From the NCBI GenBank assembly GCA_963743015.1, contig CAVUOD010000014.1, positions 434,001 to 498,000 on the forward strand: a stretch of 64,000 nt of DNA, given 5' to 3'. The translations under genes and the position numbers were made by a program. Source of the stretch: CAVSRC01 sp963743015 (GTDB lineage Bacteria > Pseudomonadota > Alphaproteobacteria > Rhizobiales > Kaistiaceae). Under the pieces are notes generated by a model. The model was not told the origin of the DNA, ran no database searches, and saw nothing but the letters and a program-made list of their open reading frames with translations. Shown piece after piece: positions 8,511 through 17,706 of the stretch. How positions within the stretch are numbered: position 1 is the stretch's first letter; each line of letters starts with the position of its first letter.

Positions 8511-9527
8511 GTGGTCGTACGGGGGAGACAGCGTAAGCGGATCCGCAGGAAGTGGCCTGCCCGCCTCGGTCGTCTTGTCCTGGCCGGCCTGCTGCTGTCG
8601 CTGTCGACCCAGAAGCTCACCCATCAGGATTCGCTCGATCAGGCCGGCAACCGGATTGCCGAAAACGGCCGCCAGGCACTCGATCCGACGGTCACCGGCT
8701 CGATCTCCGGCGCCGAGCGGATCAACCGCGGCCCGAAATCGGATCGCCTGGCCGCCCTGCGGTCGCAGGTCCTCACCGCCGGCGCCCTGAAGACGGCGAG
8801 CCTGTTCGCGGCGCCGGTGGCCGATCCGGCCCTGCCGCACATGGCTTTCGTGCTGCCCACGACCGAAACCAGCGCGGTCGCGGCCAACACCGCCCCGCCC
8901 GAGAAGGCATCGCCGGTCCCTAGGCCGGCGTCCGCCGCCAAGCCAGAGGCGGCGGCGCTGGCCTACGCCAATGCCGATGCCGGCGAGAAGTCGACCAACA
9001 AGATCTTCGACGCGGTGATGGCCAAGAAGGGCCGCGGGTCGGTGGTCCTCGATCCCACCATCGACGCCAACCACGCCTGGGTGAACTATGCGCTGCCGGC
9101 CAATGTGCGTTCCGCCAGCGAGGTCAAATGCCTCGCTACGGCCATCTATTTCGAGGCCCGCGGCGAACCCGAGCGCGGTCAGATCGCCGTCGCTCAGGTG
9201 GTGCTCAACCGCCTGAAGAACCCCGCCTACCCCAATACGATCTGCGCCGTCGTCTACCAGAACAAGAACCGGCGCCATGCCTGCCAGTTCTCGTTCGCCT
9301 GTGATGGCATCCCCGACCGCATCACCAACAGAAAAGCGTGGGACGCGTCGAAGACGCTGGCGACCAAGATCCTCAACGACGACCGCACGATGTTCCTCTC
9401 CGACGTCGGAGCGGCGACCCACTATCACGCCAACTACGTGCGGCCGCGCTGGGCGCGGGCGATGAAGAAGGTCGACAAGATCGGCCGTCACATCTTCTAC
9501 AAGACGCGCGACGGCGGCTGGGGCTGA
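8511..9527 (+). CDS. Cell wall hydrolase, SleB/CwlJ type (Hydrolase_2 domain)
   Basis: The 338-residue protein has a basic N-terminus (RGRQRKRIRRK) followed by a single hydrophobic segment at about 19-32, so it is membrane anchored or exported. A long low-complexity linker (about 35-200) leads to a C-terminal hydrolase domain at about 205-330. The hallmark region is CLATAIYFEARGEPERGQIAVAQ with the conserved acidic residue of YFEARGE, then CQFSFACDG and THYHANYVRP. The family cleaves peptidoglycan. It starts at GTG with GGAG seven bases upstream. An inverted repeat with TTAAC arms lies upstream. It is convergent with ppk2. Confidence 0.9.
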   Translation: MVVRGRQRKRIRRKWPARLGRLVLAGLLLSLSTQKLTHQDSLDQAGNRIAENGRQALDPTVTGSISGAERINRGPKSDRLAALRSQVLTAGALKTASLFAAPVADPALPHMAFVLPTTETSAVAANTAPPEKASPVPRPASAAKPEAAALAYANADAGEKSTNKIFDAVMAKKGRGSVVLDPTIDANHAWVNYALPANVRSASEVKCLATAIYFEARGEPERGQIAVAQVVLNRLKNPAYPNTICAVVYQNKNRRHACQFSFACDGIPDRITNRKAWDASKTLATKILNDDRTMFLSDVGAATHYHANYVRPRWARAMKKVDKIGRHIFYKTRDGGWG

Positions 9528-9541
9528 GCCTTACGCCCTCG

Positions 9542-10387
9542 TCACTCGACGCGGCGCTGGACGCCGACCAGCAGGGCGTCGTCGACTTCCAGAATCTTCC
9601 TGGCCTCCTCGATGACCTGCGGGTCGAGCGTCACCGGCGACAGGTCGACGCCGGCGGCCAGCCGCTTGGCGATCACCTTGAGGGCGGCGACACGGGCGTA
9701 CTTCTTGTTTTCGGCGGGGATCGCGTGCCACGGCGCATAGGCGGTCGAAGTCTTGCGGAACATCTCGTCGGTGGCTTCGGCGTAATCCGCCCATTTATTG
9801 CGGTTGCGGAAGTCCTCGTAGCTGAGCTTCCAGCGTTTGCCGGGATCCTGGATGCGGCCGCGGAAGCGGCGGAGCTGTTCCTCCGGCGAGATGTGCAGGA
9901 AGATCTTGATGACACGCGTGCCGTGATCGACCAGCGCATGCTCGAAGTCGTTGATCTCGCGATAGGCCCGCTTCCATTCGGCCTCGCCGGCAAAGCCTTC
10001 GATGCGCTCGACCAGGACGCGCCCGTACCATGACCGGTCGAAGACGGAGATGGCGCCGTGCGGCGGCAGGCGCTCGAAGAAGCGCGCCAGGTAGTGCCGC
10101 TGCAGGTAGTACGGCCGCGGCGCCGAGATCGGCCACACCTTGAAGCCGCGCGGGTCGAGCACGGCGGACATGCAGCGGATGGTGCCGCCCTTGCCGGCCG
10201 CGTCCCAGCCCTCGAAGACGATCGCGGCCGAATGGCCGAGCTTGAGATAGGCCTGCTGGATGGTGCGCAGCTGCTGCTGGACGTGGGCGAGCTGCCTTTC
10301 GTAGACCGGCACCTCGAGCTTCTTGGAAAGGTCCACGGCGGAAAGCCGCGGCGTCTTTTGCTTCTGCGTGCTTGCTGACTTGCTCAT
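9542..10387 (-). CDS. ppk2: Polyphosphate kinase 2
   Basis: The 281-residue PPK2-family enzyme transfers phosphate between polyphosphate and nucleotides. The P-loop-like motif GWDAAGKGGTIR is at about residues 61-72, and the family's second motif DRSWYGRVLVERIEG is present, followed by the lid region (RFRGRIQDPGKRWKLS). It is one domain in length, so it is a short class I-type PPK2; nucleotide preference (ADP, GDP or AMP) cannot be assigned. The ATG at 10387 is preferred over an upstream in-frame start at 10432 because the added residues (MCYRLPTDPC) have no family match. It lies downstream of nadC in the same direction with a gap of about 70 bases and may be read from the nad promoter. Confidence 0.93.
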   Translation of the reverse strand: MSKSASTQKQKTPRLSAVDLSKKLEVPVYERQLAHVQQQLRTIQQAYLKLGHSAAIVFEGWDAAGKGGTIRCMSAVLDPRGFKVWPISAPRPYYLQRHYLARFFERLPPHGAISVFDRSWYGRVLVERIEGFAGEAEWKRAYREINDFEHALVDHGTRVIKIFLHISPEEQLRRFRGRIQDPGKRWKLSYEDFRNRNKWADYAEATDEMFRKTSTAYAPWHAIPAENKKYARVAALKVIAKRLAAGVDLSPVTLDPQVIEEARKILEVDDALLVGVQRRVE

Positions 10388-10459
10388 GCGCCTTGCCGCC
10401 CGACAGGGATCAGTCGGCAATCGGTAGCACACTTGGCCGCGAGGCCGAAACGGAGCCGG

Positions 10460-11323
10460 CTAAGCGGTCCTCACCGCCACGTCGAGGGCCAGATCGAGGA
10501 TCGGTGCGGAATGGGTGATCCAGCCGGACGAGATCATGTCGACGCCGGTCTCGGCGATGGCGGCGACCGTCTCCAGCGTGACATTGCCGGAGGCCTCGGT
10601 GACGGCGCGGCCGGCGACCAGCTTCACCGCCTCGCGTATCTCCGCCGGCGCCATGTTGTCGAGCAGCACCGCATCCGGTCCCTCGACCATCGCCTCGGCA
10701 AGCTGATCGAGCGTGTCGATCTCGATCTCGACCTTGACGAGATGGCCGGCGGCGGCGCGGGCAGCACGGATCGCGGCGATGACCCCGCCGGCAACCGCAA
10801 TGTGGTTGTCCTTGATGAGGATGGCGTCGTCGAGACCGAAGCGGTGGTTGCTGCCACCGCCGCAACGCACCGCATATTTCTCGAAGGCACGCAAACCGGG
10901 CGTCGTCTTGCGCGTATCGCAGATGCGGGCGCGTGTGTGCTTCACCTTGTCGACGAGGGCGGCGGTGGCGGTGGCGATGCCCGACATGTGACAGAGGAAG
11001 TTGAGCGCCACCCGTTCGGCCGAGAGGACGGCACGCGCCGCCCCTTCGATTTCGGCAACGACGAAACCCTCGTCCATCGCATGGCCGTCGGGCGCTTTGG
11101 CATCGAAGCGGATCGCCGGATCGACCTCGTGGAACGCACACGCCGCAACATCGAGGCCGGCGAGAACGCCGGGCTGCCGCGTGACCAGATAGGCCGTGGC
11201 CGTCGCTTCGACGGGAATCGTCGCCGCCGACGTGATGTCCCCTGCCCGGCCGAGATCCTCCTTCAGCGCGGCGCGCACGGCGTCGGCAACAAGCAGGCCG
11301 GGCAAGGCGGGCAAGCCACTCAT
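10460..11323 (-). CDS. nadC: Nicotinate-nucleotide diphosphorylase (quinolinate phosphoribosyltransferase)
   Basis: The 287-residue enzyme converts quinolinate and PRPP to nicotinate mononucleotide and CO2, the last step shared by de novo NAD synthesis. The signature RKTTPGLRAFEKYAVRCGGG and the KDNHIA substrate-binding block are intact. The C-terminal SGWITHSAPILDLALDV closes the barrel as in the family. Its ATG overlaps the nadB stop by four bases (ATGA), so translation is probably coupled. It is third gene of nadA-nadB-nadC. Confidence 0.97.
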   Translation of the reverse strand: MSGLPALPGLLVADAVRAALKEDLGRAGDITSAATIPVEATATAYLVTRQPGVLAGLDVAACAFHEVDPAIRFDAKAPDGHAMDEGFVVAEIEGAARAVLSAERVALNFLCHMSGIATATAALVDKVKHTRARICDTRKTTPGLRAFEKYAVRCGGGSNHRFGLDDAILIKDNHIAVAGGVIAAIRAARAAAGHLVKVEIEIDTLDQLAEAMVEGPDAVLLDNMAPAEIREAVKLVAGRAVTEASGNVTLETVAAIAETGVDMISSGWITHSAPILDLALDVAVRTA

Positions 11324-12918
11324 GCCGGAATTGCCACCGGCCGGGCGCCGATGGCGTCAGCGCTGATTGCCTCGGCCTCGGCCAGCGTGATGTAGGTGCG
11401 ATGCTGCCAGGCCGGATCGTGCTCGGGGAAATCCGCGCGGAAATGGCCGCCGCGGCTCTCGGTGCGATTGAGCGCCGCGGCGGCGATGATGCGCGCGGCG
11501 GTGAGCATATTGAGGAAGCGCTCCGAGCGGCATCCCTGGCCGAGCCCGTCGATGATCGCCAAAGCCTCGATCAGACCGTCGCGCTGGCGCACGACGCCGA
11601 CAAGGCCGGTCATGGTCTGGCGCAGGCAAGTCACGGCAACCGGGTCAGGCAGCGCGTCGAGCGTCGCATCGCCGGCCGCCTCCACCGAGAAGCGCAGCGG
11701 CTGCGGCAAATGATCGGCGAGATCGTCGGCGATGCGGGCACCGAAGGCGACCGCCTCGAGCAGGGAATTGGACGCCAGGCGATTGGCGCCGTGGGCGCCG
11801 GACGAGGTGCATTCGCCGGCCGCCCACAGGCCATCGAGCGTGGTGCGGCCCTGCCCGTCGGTGAGAATGCCGCCCATGTGATAGTGCTCGGCAGGGGCGA
11901 TCGGGATCGGCTCGCTCACCGGATCGACGCCGGCCTCGCGGCAATAATTGTAGACGGTGGGAAAATGCTTTTCGAACGCCGCGCCGATCGCTTCGCGGCA
12001 ATCGAGGAAGGCGCCGCGGCCGGCCTGGACCTCGGCATAGACGGCGCGGGCAACGATATCGCGCGGTGCCAGCTCGGCGAGCGGATGGACGGCAAGCATG
12101 AAGCGCTCGCCGGCCTTGTTGATCAGCCTGGCGCCTTCGCCGCGCAGCGCTTCGGTGGCCAGCGGCGCCGGGTCGCGGCCGACATTGATGACGGTCGGGT
12201 GAAACTGCACGAACTCGGGATCGCCGATCACCGCGCCGGCACGCGCGGCCATGGCAAGTCCGCCACCGGCAGCCTCGTTGGGATTGGTGGTGAGCGCATA
12301 GAGATGGCCGATGCCGCCGGAGGCGAGCACCACGGCACGCGCCGGGAAATGCATCGCCGGGCCGCCATCGACCGGACGGGCGACGAGGCCGGTGACGCGC
12401 TTGCCCCTGGTGGTCAGGCGCTCGCCGACATAGCCCTCGTACAGCCGGATCGACGGCGTCCGGTGCACGGTGGCAATCAGCGCCGCCATGATGGCCGCGC
12501 CAGCCATATCGCCGGCGACATGAACCACACGGCGTTCGGAATGCGCCGCCTCGCGCGACATGGCGAGATGGCCGGCAAGGTCGCGGTCGAAGGGCACGCC
12601 ATATTCGAGCAGGTCGTGGACACGATCGGGCGCGTCGGAGATCATCAGGCGAGCGATCTTCTCGGCAACGATGCCGTCGCCGGCGGCGATGGTATCGGCA
12701 AGATGCTTCTCGATCAAATCGCCGTCGGCCATGGCGGCGGCAATGCCGCCCTGCGCCCAGCTCGATGACGCCCCCTCGCCGATCGGCGCGGCGGAGATGA
12801 CGGTCACCGGACGCGGCGCCAGGCGCAGCGCGGTAAACAGACCGCCGAGACCGCCGCCGACGATGACGACATCGTCGGACACGAGGGGAGTGCGGCTATT
12901 GGCCGTTCGATCGAGCAT
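11320..12918 (-). CDS. nadB: L-aspartate oxidase
   Basis: The 532-residue FAD enzyme oxidises L-aspartate to iminoaspartate for quinolinate synthesis. The FAD-binding motif is VVIVGGGLGGLFTALRL near the N-terminus. SSWAQGGIAAA, the second FAD segment VLASGGIGHLYALTTNP, and GAHGANRLASNSLLEAVAFG are all conserved. The ATG at 12918 (MLDRTAN) is chosen because upstream in-frame sequence overlaps nadA and is not family-like. An AAGGAA sits directly before the start, which is unusually close spacing. It lies 56 bases after nadA, and its stop overlaps nadC. Confidence 0.96.
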   Translation of the reverse strand: MLDRTANSRTPLVSDDVVIVGGGLGGLFTALRLAPRPVTVISAAPIGEGASSSWAQGGIAAAMADGDLIEKHLADTIAAGDGIVAEKIARLMISDAPDRVHDLLEYGVPFDRDLAGHLAMSREAAHSERRVVHVAGDMAGAAIMAALIATVHRTPSIRLYEGYVGERLTTRGKRVTGLVARPVDGGPAMHFPARAVVLASGGIGHLYALTTNPNEAAGGGLAMAARAGAVIGDPEFVQFHPTVINVGRDPAPLATEALRGEGARLINKAGERFMLAVHPLAELAPRDIVARAVYAEVQAGRGAFLDCREAIGAAFEKHFPTVYNYCREAGVDPVSEPIPIAPAEHYHMGGILTDGQGRTTLDGLWAAGECTSSGAHGANRLASNSLLEAVAFGARIADDLADHLPQPLRFSVEAAGDATLDALPDPVAVTCLRQTMTGLVGVVRQRDGLIEALAIIDGLGQGCRSERFLNMLTAARIIAAAALNRTESRGGHFRADFPEHDPAWQHRTYITLAEAEAISADAIGARPVAIPA

Positions 12919-12974
12919 TTCCTTGCGCCCGGTTTGATGGGCCGGCTTTGTCGGGAGGGGGCCGGCTCTTCTGA

Positions 12975-14057
12975 TCAGCTCTTCAGATTGACCATGCGCT
13001 CGACGGCGCGGCGTGCCTTGGCCGCCACCATCGGGTCCACCGTGACCTCGTCGGCCATATTGAGCAGGCTGTCGAGAATCCTCGGCAGCGTGATCCGCTT
13101 CATGTGCGGGCAGAGATTGCACGGCCGGATGAACTCGATGTCCGGCTTCTCCGCCGCAACGTTGGAAGCCATCGAGCATTCGGTGACCAGCAGCACCTTG
13201 GCCGGCCGGTTCCTGTCGATCCACTCGGTCATCTTGGCGGTCGAGCCGGTGAAATCGGCCTCGGCGAGCACGTCCGGCGGACATTCGGGATGGGCGACGA
13301 TCTGGATGCCGGGATTGGCCTCGCGGTATTCGCGCAGTTCCGCGCCGGTGAAGCGCTCATGCACTTCGCAGGCGCCGGTCCAGGAAATGATCTTCACGTC
13401 TGTCTGCGAGGCGGTCCACTTGGCGAGATACTGGTCGGGCAGCATGATGACCCGGTCGCTGGCGAGGCTCTCCACCACCTCGACGGCGTTGGACGAGGTG
13501 CAGCAGATGTCGCTCTCGGCCTTCACGTCGGCCGAGGTGTTGACATAGGTGACCACGGGCACGCCGGGATAGCGCTCGCGCAGCAGGCGCACGTCGGCGC
13601 CGGTGATCGAGGCGGCGAGTGAGCAGCCGGCGCGACGATCCGGGATCAGAACGGTCTTGTCGGGATTGAGCAGCTTCGAGGTCTCAGCCATGAAATGCAC
13701 GCCGCACTGGACGATGACATCCGCGTCGGTCTTCGACGCGGCCATGGCGAGCTGCAGCAAATCGCCGGTTATGTCGGCAACGCAATGGTAGATCTCCGGC
13801 GCCTGATAATTGTGCGCCAGGATGACGGCGTTGCGGACCTTCTTGAGATCGTTGATCGCCTTCACGTAGGGCGCCATCACCGGCCACTCGATGGCCGGGA
13901 TCACGGACTTCACGCGCTCGTAAAGGTGGGCGGTCTGGTTCGCCACCTCATCGGTGTATTCGAGCGAGGGCATGGGCAGCGGTTCGCGCAGCATATCGGC
14001 GTTGCGCGCGCTTGCGGTGGGACGTGCCCGCACCTCGGCTTCCAATCCGATCGTCAT
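12975..14057 (-). CDS. nadA: Quinolinate synthase
   Basis: The 360-residue [4Fe-4S] enzyme condenses iminoaspartate with dihydroxyacetone phosphate to quinolinate. Conserved blocks are ILAHNYQAPEI, VQCGVHFMAET, CCTSSNAVEV and the C-terminal CNLCPHMKRI. The cysteines expected for the cluster are therefore present. I chose the ATG at 14057 (MTIGLEAEV) because GGAGAAGAG lies at proper distance before it. An in-frame ATG at 14084 would add nine residues (MLATGEELG) made of that ribosome binding site. It is first gene of the nadABC operon, with a palindrome 26 bases upstream. Confidence 0.96.
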   Translation of the reverse strand: MTIGLEAEVRARPTASARNADMLREPLPMPSLEYTDEVANQTAHLYERVKSVIPAIEWPVMAPYVKAINDLKKVRNAVILAHNYQAPEIYHCVADITGDLLQLAMAASKTDADVIVQCGVHFMAETSKLLNPDKTVLIPDRRAGCSLAASITGADVRLLRERYPGVPVVTYVNTSADVKAESDICCTSSNAVEVVESLASDRVIMLPDQYLAKWTASQTDVKIISWTGACEVHERFTGAELREYREANPGIQIVAHPECPPDVLAEADFTGSTAKMTEWIDRNRPAKVLLVTECSMASNVAAEKPDIEFIRPCNLCPHMKRITLPRILDSLLNMADEVTVDPMVAAKARRAVERMVNLKS

Positions 14058-14082
14058 CCCTAGCTCTTCTCCGGTCGCCAAC

Positions 14083-14103
14083 ATATGCTCACTTCGAGCA
14101 TAT
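14083..14103 (-). promoter_or_regulatory. Perfect palindrome before nadA, candidate NadQ operator
   Basis: The sequence ATATGCTC-ACTTC-GAGCATAT is a perfect 8-base inverted repeat with a 5-base spacer. On the leftward strand it overlaps a possible -10 (TATATG, 14099-14104), with a weak -35 (TTGGCC, 14123-14128) 18 bases away, so a bound protein would block RNA polymerase. It begins 26 bases before the nadA start. A NadQ-type regulator is encoded in this window, which makes it the obvious binder; this is inference. Confidence 0.75.
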
Positions 14104-14282
14104 ATCGGAGCTTAAAATAGCCGGCCAAAGCCGGGTCCACGCAGGACGATATAAGCACGATCCGAGCAAAAGACAAATCGTCAGGCATTCATGCCCGCCA
14201 TGCATGTGTCACATCAGCAATTTTGATTATGTCTGGGCAAAGACCGCCGGTAGATTTTCCACGGGGAAAGGAGCGCAGCCTC

Positions 14283-15236
14283 GTGAAGATCGCGGTGATG
14301 GGTGCCGGCGGCATCGGCGGCTATGTCGGCGGCCGCCTGGCAGAGGCCGGCGAGGACGTATGGCTGATCGCCCGCGGCGCGCATCTGGCGGCGCTGAAGG
14401 CCAACGGGCTCACCATCGAGAGCCCGCACGGCAACGTGGCGCTTCCCAGCATTCCCGCGGTGGCCGAACCCGGCGAGGTCGGGCCGGTCGATCTGGTGCT
14501 GTTCGCCGTCAAGCTCACCGATGCCGAGGCGGCGGCGCGGGCGCTCAAGCCGATCGTCGCGCCGCATACGCGCATCGTCACCCTGCAGAACGGCATCGAC
14601 GGCAAGGACATCGTCGGGCGCGCCACCGATCCGGCGCAGGTGGCGGCCGGCGTCATCTATCTCGCCGCCTACATCAAGGCGCCCGGCGTCATCATCAATC
14701 CCGGCGGGGTGCATCGCATGGTGATCGACCGCATGGGCGGCGATGCGGTGCTGGCGGCGTTCTTTGCGGCGTGCGAGCGGGCCACCGGCATCGACGCGCA
14801 GCCGACCGACCGCATCGAGCACATGCTGTGGGAAAAGTTCATCGTGATGATGGCCTTCGCCGGCGCCACCGGTATTGCGCGCCTGCCGATCGGCGCAGTG
14901 CGCCGGCAGCCGGAGACGATGGCCTTCATGCGCCTGCTCATCGACGAGACGGTCGCGGTGGCACGCGCCATGGGGCAGGATTTCGACGACGGCCATGCCG
15001 ACCGGGTGATCGCGCTGACCGAGAACCAGCCTTACGAGCAGAAGGCGTCGATGCTGGTCGATCTTGAGGCCGGCCGGCCGCTGGAGCTGCCGTGGATTCA
15101 CGGCAGGGTGGCGGCGCTCGGCCGGCAATTCGGCATTCCGACGCCGGCAAGTACCGCCGTGCTGGCGGCGCTGGGCACCTATGTCGACGGTCCCCCGAAA
15201 CTCGAACGAAACCTGGAGGCAGCGGTCCGCCCATGA
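14283..15236 (+). CDS. 2-dehydropantoate 2-reductase family protein (PanE/ApbA)
   Basis: The 317-residue NAD(P)-dependent reductase begins with the dinucleotide-binding motif VKIAVMGAGGIGGYVGGRL. The central LVLFAVKLTDAEAAARAL and LQNGIDGKD blocks and the C-terminal helical domain (EKFIVMMAFAGATG, RVIALTENQPYEQKASML) follow the ApbA/PanE pattern. It may reduce 2-dehydropantoate for coenzyme A synthesis, but many members act on other 2-oxo acids, so I leave the symbol empty. The GTG start is preceded by GGAAAGGAG at good spacing. Its TGA overlaps the ATG of the MFS transporter, suggesting that the carrier moves a substrate or product of this enzyme (inference). Confidence 0.88.
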   Translation: MKIAVMGAGGIGGYVGGRLAEAGEDVWLIARGAHLAALKANGLTIESPHGNVALPSIPAVAEPGEVGPVDLVLFAVKLTDAEAAARALKPIVAPHTRIVTLQNGIDGKDIVGRATDPAQVAAGVIYLAAYIKAPGVIINPGGVHRMVIDRMGGDAVLAAFFAACERATGIDAQPTDRIEHMLWEKFIVMMAFAGATGIARLPIGAVRRQPETMAFMRLLIDETVAVARAMGQDFDDGHADRVIALTENQPYEQKASMLVDLEAGRPLELPWIHGRVAALGRQFGIPTPASTAVLAALGTYVDGPPKLERNLEAAVRP

Positions 15237-16468
15237 CGGCCGAAGCGAAAAGACCTGCGCATGGTCTCATGCAGTCGATCCCGGTCGTGATCGCGGCCGG
15301 CAGCGTGATCGCGGCGGTCGGCTTCGGCCCGCGCTCGACCATGGGCTTCTTCCTGACCCCGATCACCAACGAATATGGCTGGGGGCGCGAAGTGTTCGCG
15401 CTGGCCATCGCCATCCAGAACCTCATCTGGGGCATCGGCCAGCCCTTCGTCGGCATGCTGGCGGACCGCTATGGAACGGCGCGGGTGCTTTCGGGCGGCG
15501 CGCTGGTCTATGCGGCGGGCCTGGCGCTGATGGCGCATAGCGGCAACCCGGTGGCGCTGCAGCTGACCGCCGGCGTGCTTGTCGGCTTCGGCATCGCAGG
15601 CTCGGCCTTCCTGCTGGTGATGGCGGCGTTTGCGCGGCTGCTGCCGCCTTCGATGCGCACGCTCGGCTTCGGCCTCGGCACGGCGGCCGGCTCGGTCGGC
15701 CAGTTCATCTTCGCCCCGCTCGGCCAGGGTTTCATCAGCGCCTATGGCTGGCAGACGGCGCTCACCATCATGGCAGGGATACTTATGGTCGTGCCGCTGC
15801 TCGCCTTCGTCGTGCGCGGCAAGCCGGAGGCGGCGCCGGTCGTCCACGGCCAGTCGGACCAGACGATCCTCGACGCCATGCGCGAAGCCTTCAGCCACTG
15901 GTCCTATCGTCTGCTGGTCGCCGGCTTCTTCGTCTGCGGCTTCCAGCTCGCCTTCATCACCGTCCACCTGCCGCCCTATCTCATCGATGTCGGCATCCCG
16001 GCGATGTACGGCGCCTACGCGATCGGCCTCATCGGGCTGGCCAACATCGCCGGCTCGATCGTCTCGGGCGTGCTCTCCGGCCTCATGGCACGGCGCATCA
16101 TCCTGGTCGGTCTCTACCTCGCCCGCTCGGCGCTGATCGCTGCCTTCGTCCTGCTGCCGCCGAGCATCCCCTCGGCGCTCACCTTCTCGGCTCTGATCGG
16201 CTTCCTGTGGCTATCGACGGTGCCGCCGACCCAGCAGATCGTCGCCATCATGTTCGGCACCCGCTACATGGCCACCCTGTTCGGCTTCGTCTTCTTCTCG
16301 CACCAGGTCGGATCGTTCCTCGGCGTCTGGCTCGGCGGCTATCTCTACGATGCCACTGGCTCCTACATGATCGTGTGGTGGCTGTGCGTGGCGCTCGGCG
16401 TATTCGCGGCCATCGTCCACCTGCCGATCGTCGAGCGCGCGGTCGAGCGCCCGGCCATGGCCACCTGA
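15233..16468 (+). CDS. Major facilitator superfamily transporter
   Basis: The 411-residue integral membrane protein has about twelve hydrophobic segments. Between segments 2 and 3 is the MFS signature-like GMLADRYGTARVL. The N-terminal segment GFGPRSTMGFFLTPI and the mid-protein soluble loop around KPEAAPVVHGQSDQ fit the oxalate/monocarboxylate-like MFS group, but the substrate is unknown. The ATG overlaps the stop of the PanE-like gene by four bases, so the two form a translationally coupled pair. The AcuI-like gene follows 67 bases later. Confidence 0.88.
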   Translation: MTAEAKRPAHGLMQSIPVVIAAGSVIAAVGFGPRSTMGFFLTPITNEYGWGREVFALAIAIQNLIWGIGQPFVGMLADRYGTARVLSGGALVYAAGLALMAHSGNPVALQLTAGVLVGFGIAGSAFLLVMAAFARLLPPSMRTLGFGLGTAAGSVGQFIFAPLGQGFISAYGWQTALTIMAGILMVVPLLAFVVRGKPEAAPVVHGQSDQTILDAMREAFSHWSYRLLVAGFFVCGFQLAFITVHLPPYLIDVGIPAMYGAYAIGLIGLANIAGSIVSGVLSGLMARRIILVGLYLARSALIAAFVLLPPSIPSALTFSALIGFLWLSTVPPTQQIVAIMFGTRYMATLFGFVFFSHQVGSFLGVWLGGYLYDATGSYMIVWWLCVALGVFAAIVHLPIVERAVERPAMAT

Positions 16469-16535
16469 GCGACTCCCCCTCGCCATTCAGGGGCGCTACC
16501 GACTATGGTGCCGCCACGAAAGAGGAGGAGACGAC

Positions 16536-17528
16536 GTGGACCGCTTCAAGGCGCTGCTGATCACCCGCGACGAGGCGACCAAGGCACAATCGGTGGCCTT
16601 GACCGAGCTCGGTCTCGACGAGCTGATGCCGGGCGATGTCGATGTCCGCGTCGAGCATTCGACGGTCAACTACAAGGACGGCCTGGCGATCACCGGCAAG
16701 CTGCCGGTGGTGCGGCGCTTCCCCATGATCCCCGGCATCGATTTCGCCGGCACGGTGACCGCCTCCTCCCACGAGGGCATCCGGCCGGGCGACAAGGTGG
16801 TGCTCAACGGCTGGGGTGTCGGCGAGGTTCATTACGGCGGCTATGCCCAGATGGCACGGGTCTCCGGCGACTGGCTGATCCCGCTGCCTGAGGGCTTGAG
16901 CGGCTCGCAGGCGATGGCGATCGGTACTGCCGGCTACACCGCCATGCTCGCCCTTCTTGCGCTGGAGAAGCACGGGCTCACGCCCGACGCCGGACCGGTG
17001 GTGGTGACGGGTGCTGCCGGCGGCGTCGGCTCGGTTGCCGTCACGCTGCTTGCAGGCCGCGGCTTCACGGTCCATGCGGTGACCGGCCGGCCCGACAATA
17101 TCGACTATCTGAAGGCACTCGGCGCCGACGAAATCGTTTCCCGTGACGAGTTGACCGCTCCGCCCAAGCTGCTTGCCAAGGAGCGCTGGGCAGCCGGCGT
17201 CGACTCGGTCGGCGGCACGCTGCTTGCCAATGTCCTCTCACAGACCAAAGCCGGCGGCGCCATTGCCGCCTGCGGCAATGCCGCCGGCATGGAGCTCCCG
17301 ACCTCGGTTGCGCCGTTCATCCTGCGCGGCGTCGCGCTTCTCGGCATCAACTCGGTGACCGTGCCGAAGCCCGCCCGCATCGCGGCGTGGCAGCGGCTTG
17401 CCCGCGATCTCGACCGTGACAAGCTCAAGGCGATGACCACCACAATCGGCTTCGATGCCGTCGTTTCGGCGGCGCGCGCCATCGCCGAGGGCAAGGTGCG
17501 CGGCCGGCTGGTGGTCGCGATCGACTAG
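16536..17528 (+). CDS. MDR-family oxidoreductase, AcuI/YhdH acryloyl-CoA reductase-like
   Basis: The 330-residue zinc-free medium-chain reductase has the groES-like N-terminal part (STVNYKDGLAITGKLPV, FPMIPGIDFAGTV) and a Rossmann domain with VVVTGAAGGVGSVAVTLLA. NYKDGLA and GWGVGEVHYGGYAQ are typical of the AcuI/YhdH subgroup, which reduces acryloyl-CoA or quinones with NADPH. The start is GTG, preceded by GAGGAGACGAC. Whether it works with the preceding reductase and transporter is not shown by the sequence. Confidence 0.88.
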   Translation: MDRFKALLITRDEATKAQSVALTELGLDELMPGDVDVRVEHSTVNYKDGLAITGKLPVVRRFPMIPGIDFAGTVTASSHEGIRPGDKVVLNGWGVGEVHYGGYAQMARVSGDWLIPLPEGLSGSQAMAIGTAGYTAMLALLALEKHGLTPDAGPVVVTGAAGGVGSVAVTLLAGRGFTVHAVTGRPDNIDYLKALGADEIVSRDELTAPPKLLAKERWAAGVDSVGGTLLANVLSQTKAGGAIAACGNAAGMELPTSVAPFILRGVALLGINSVTVPKPARIAAWQRLARDLDRDKLKAMTTTIGFDAVVSAARAIAEGKVRGRLVVAID

Positions 17529-17544
17529 CTTCGCAGTGCTGACC

Positions 17545-17706
17545 TCAGTGCAATCCGCCGTGCATCAGCCCCGGCCACAGGCCGAACACGCCGATCAGGA
17601 TGAGATAGATCGCGACGATGTAGTTGAGCAGGCGCGGCACGATGAGGATGAGGATGCCGGCGATCAGCGCGACGAGCGGCTGCAAAGAAACTGCGCCCAG
17701 GACCAT
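17545..17706 (-). CDS. Small membrane protein, DUF3096 type (53 residues)
   Basis: A 53-residue protein is encoded on the minus strand. It begins MVLGAVSLQPLVALIAGIL and consists almost wholly of two hydrophobic stretches (residues 8-23 and 28-44) separated by VPRLLNY. It ends at a short, histidine-bearing tail. AAGGAG lies ten bases before the ATG. The sequence pattern matches the short DUF3096 inner-membrane proteins, which have no known function. It is downstream of glyS in the same direction with a gap of about 140 bases, and convergent with the AcuI-like gene. Confidence 0.85.
   Translation of the reverse strand: MVLGAVSLQPLVALIAGILILIVPRLLNYIVAIYLILIGVFGLWPGLMHGGLH

Noticed and set aside
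11320..13284. A longer nadB starting at 13284
   Set aside because: The extra 122 residues overlap nadA and are low-complexity; the real FAD-binding start follows the ATG at 12918.
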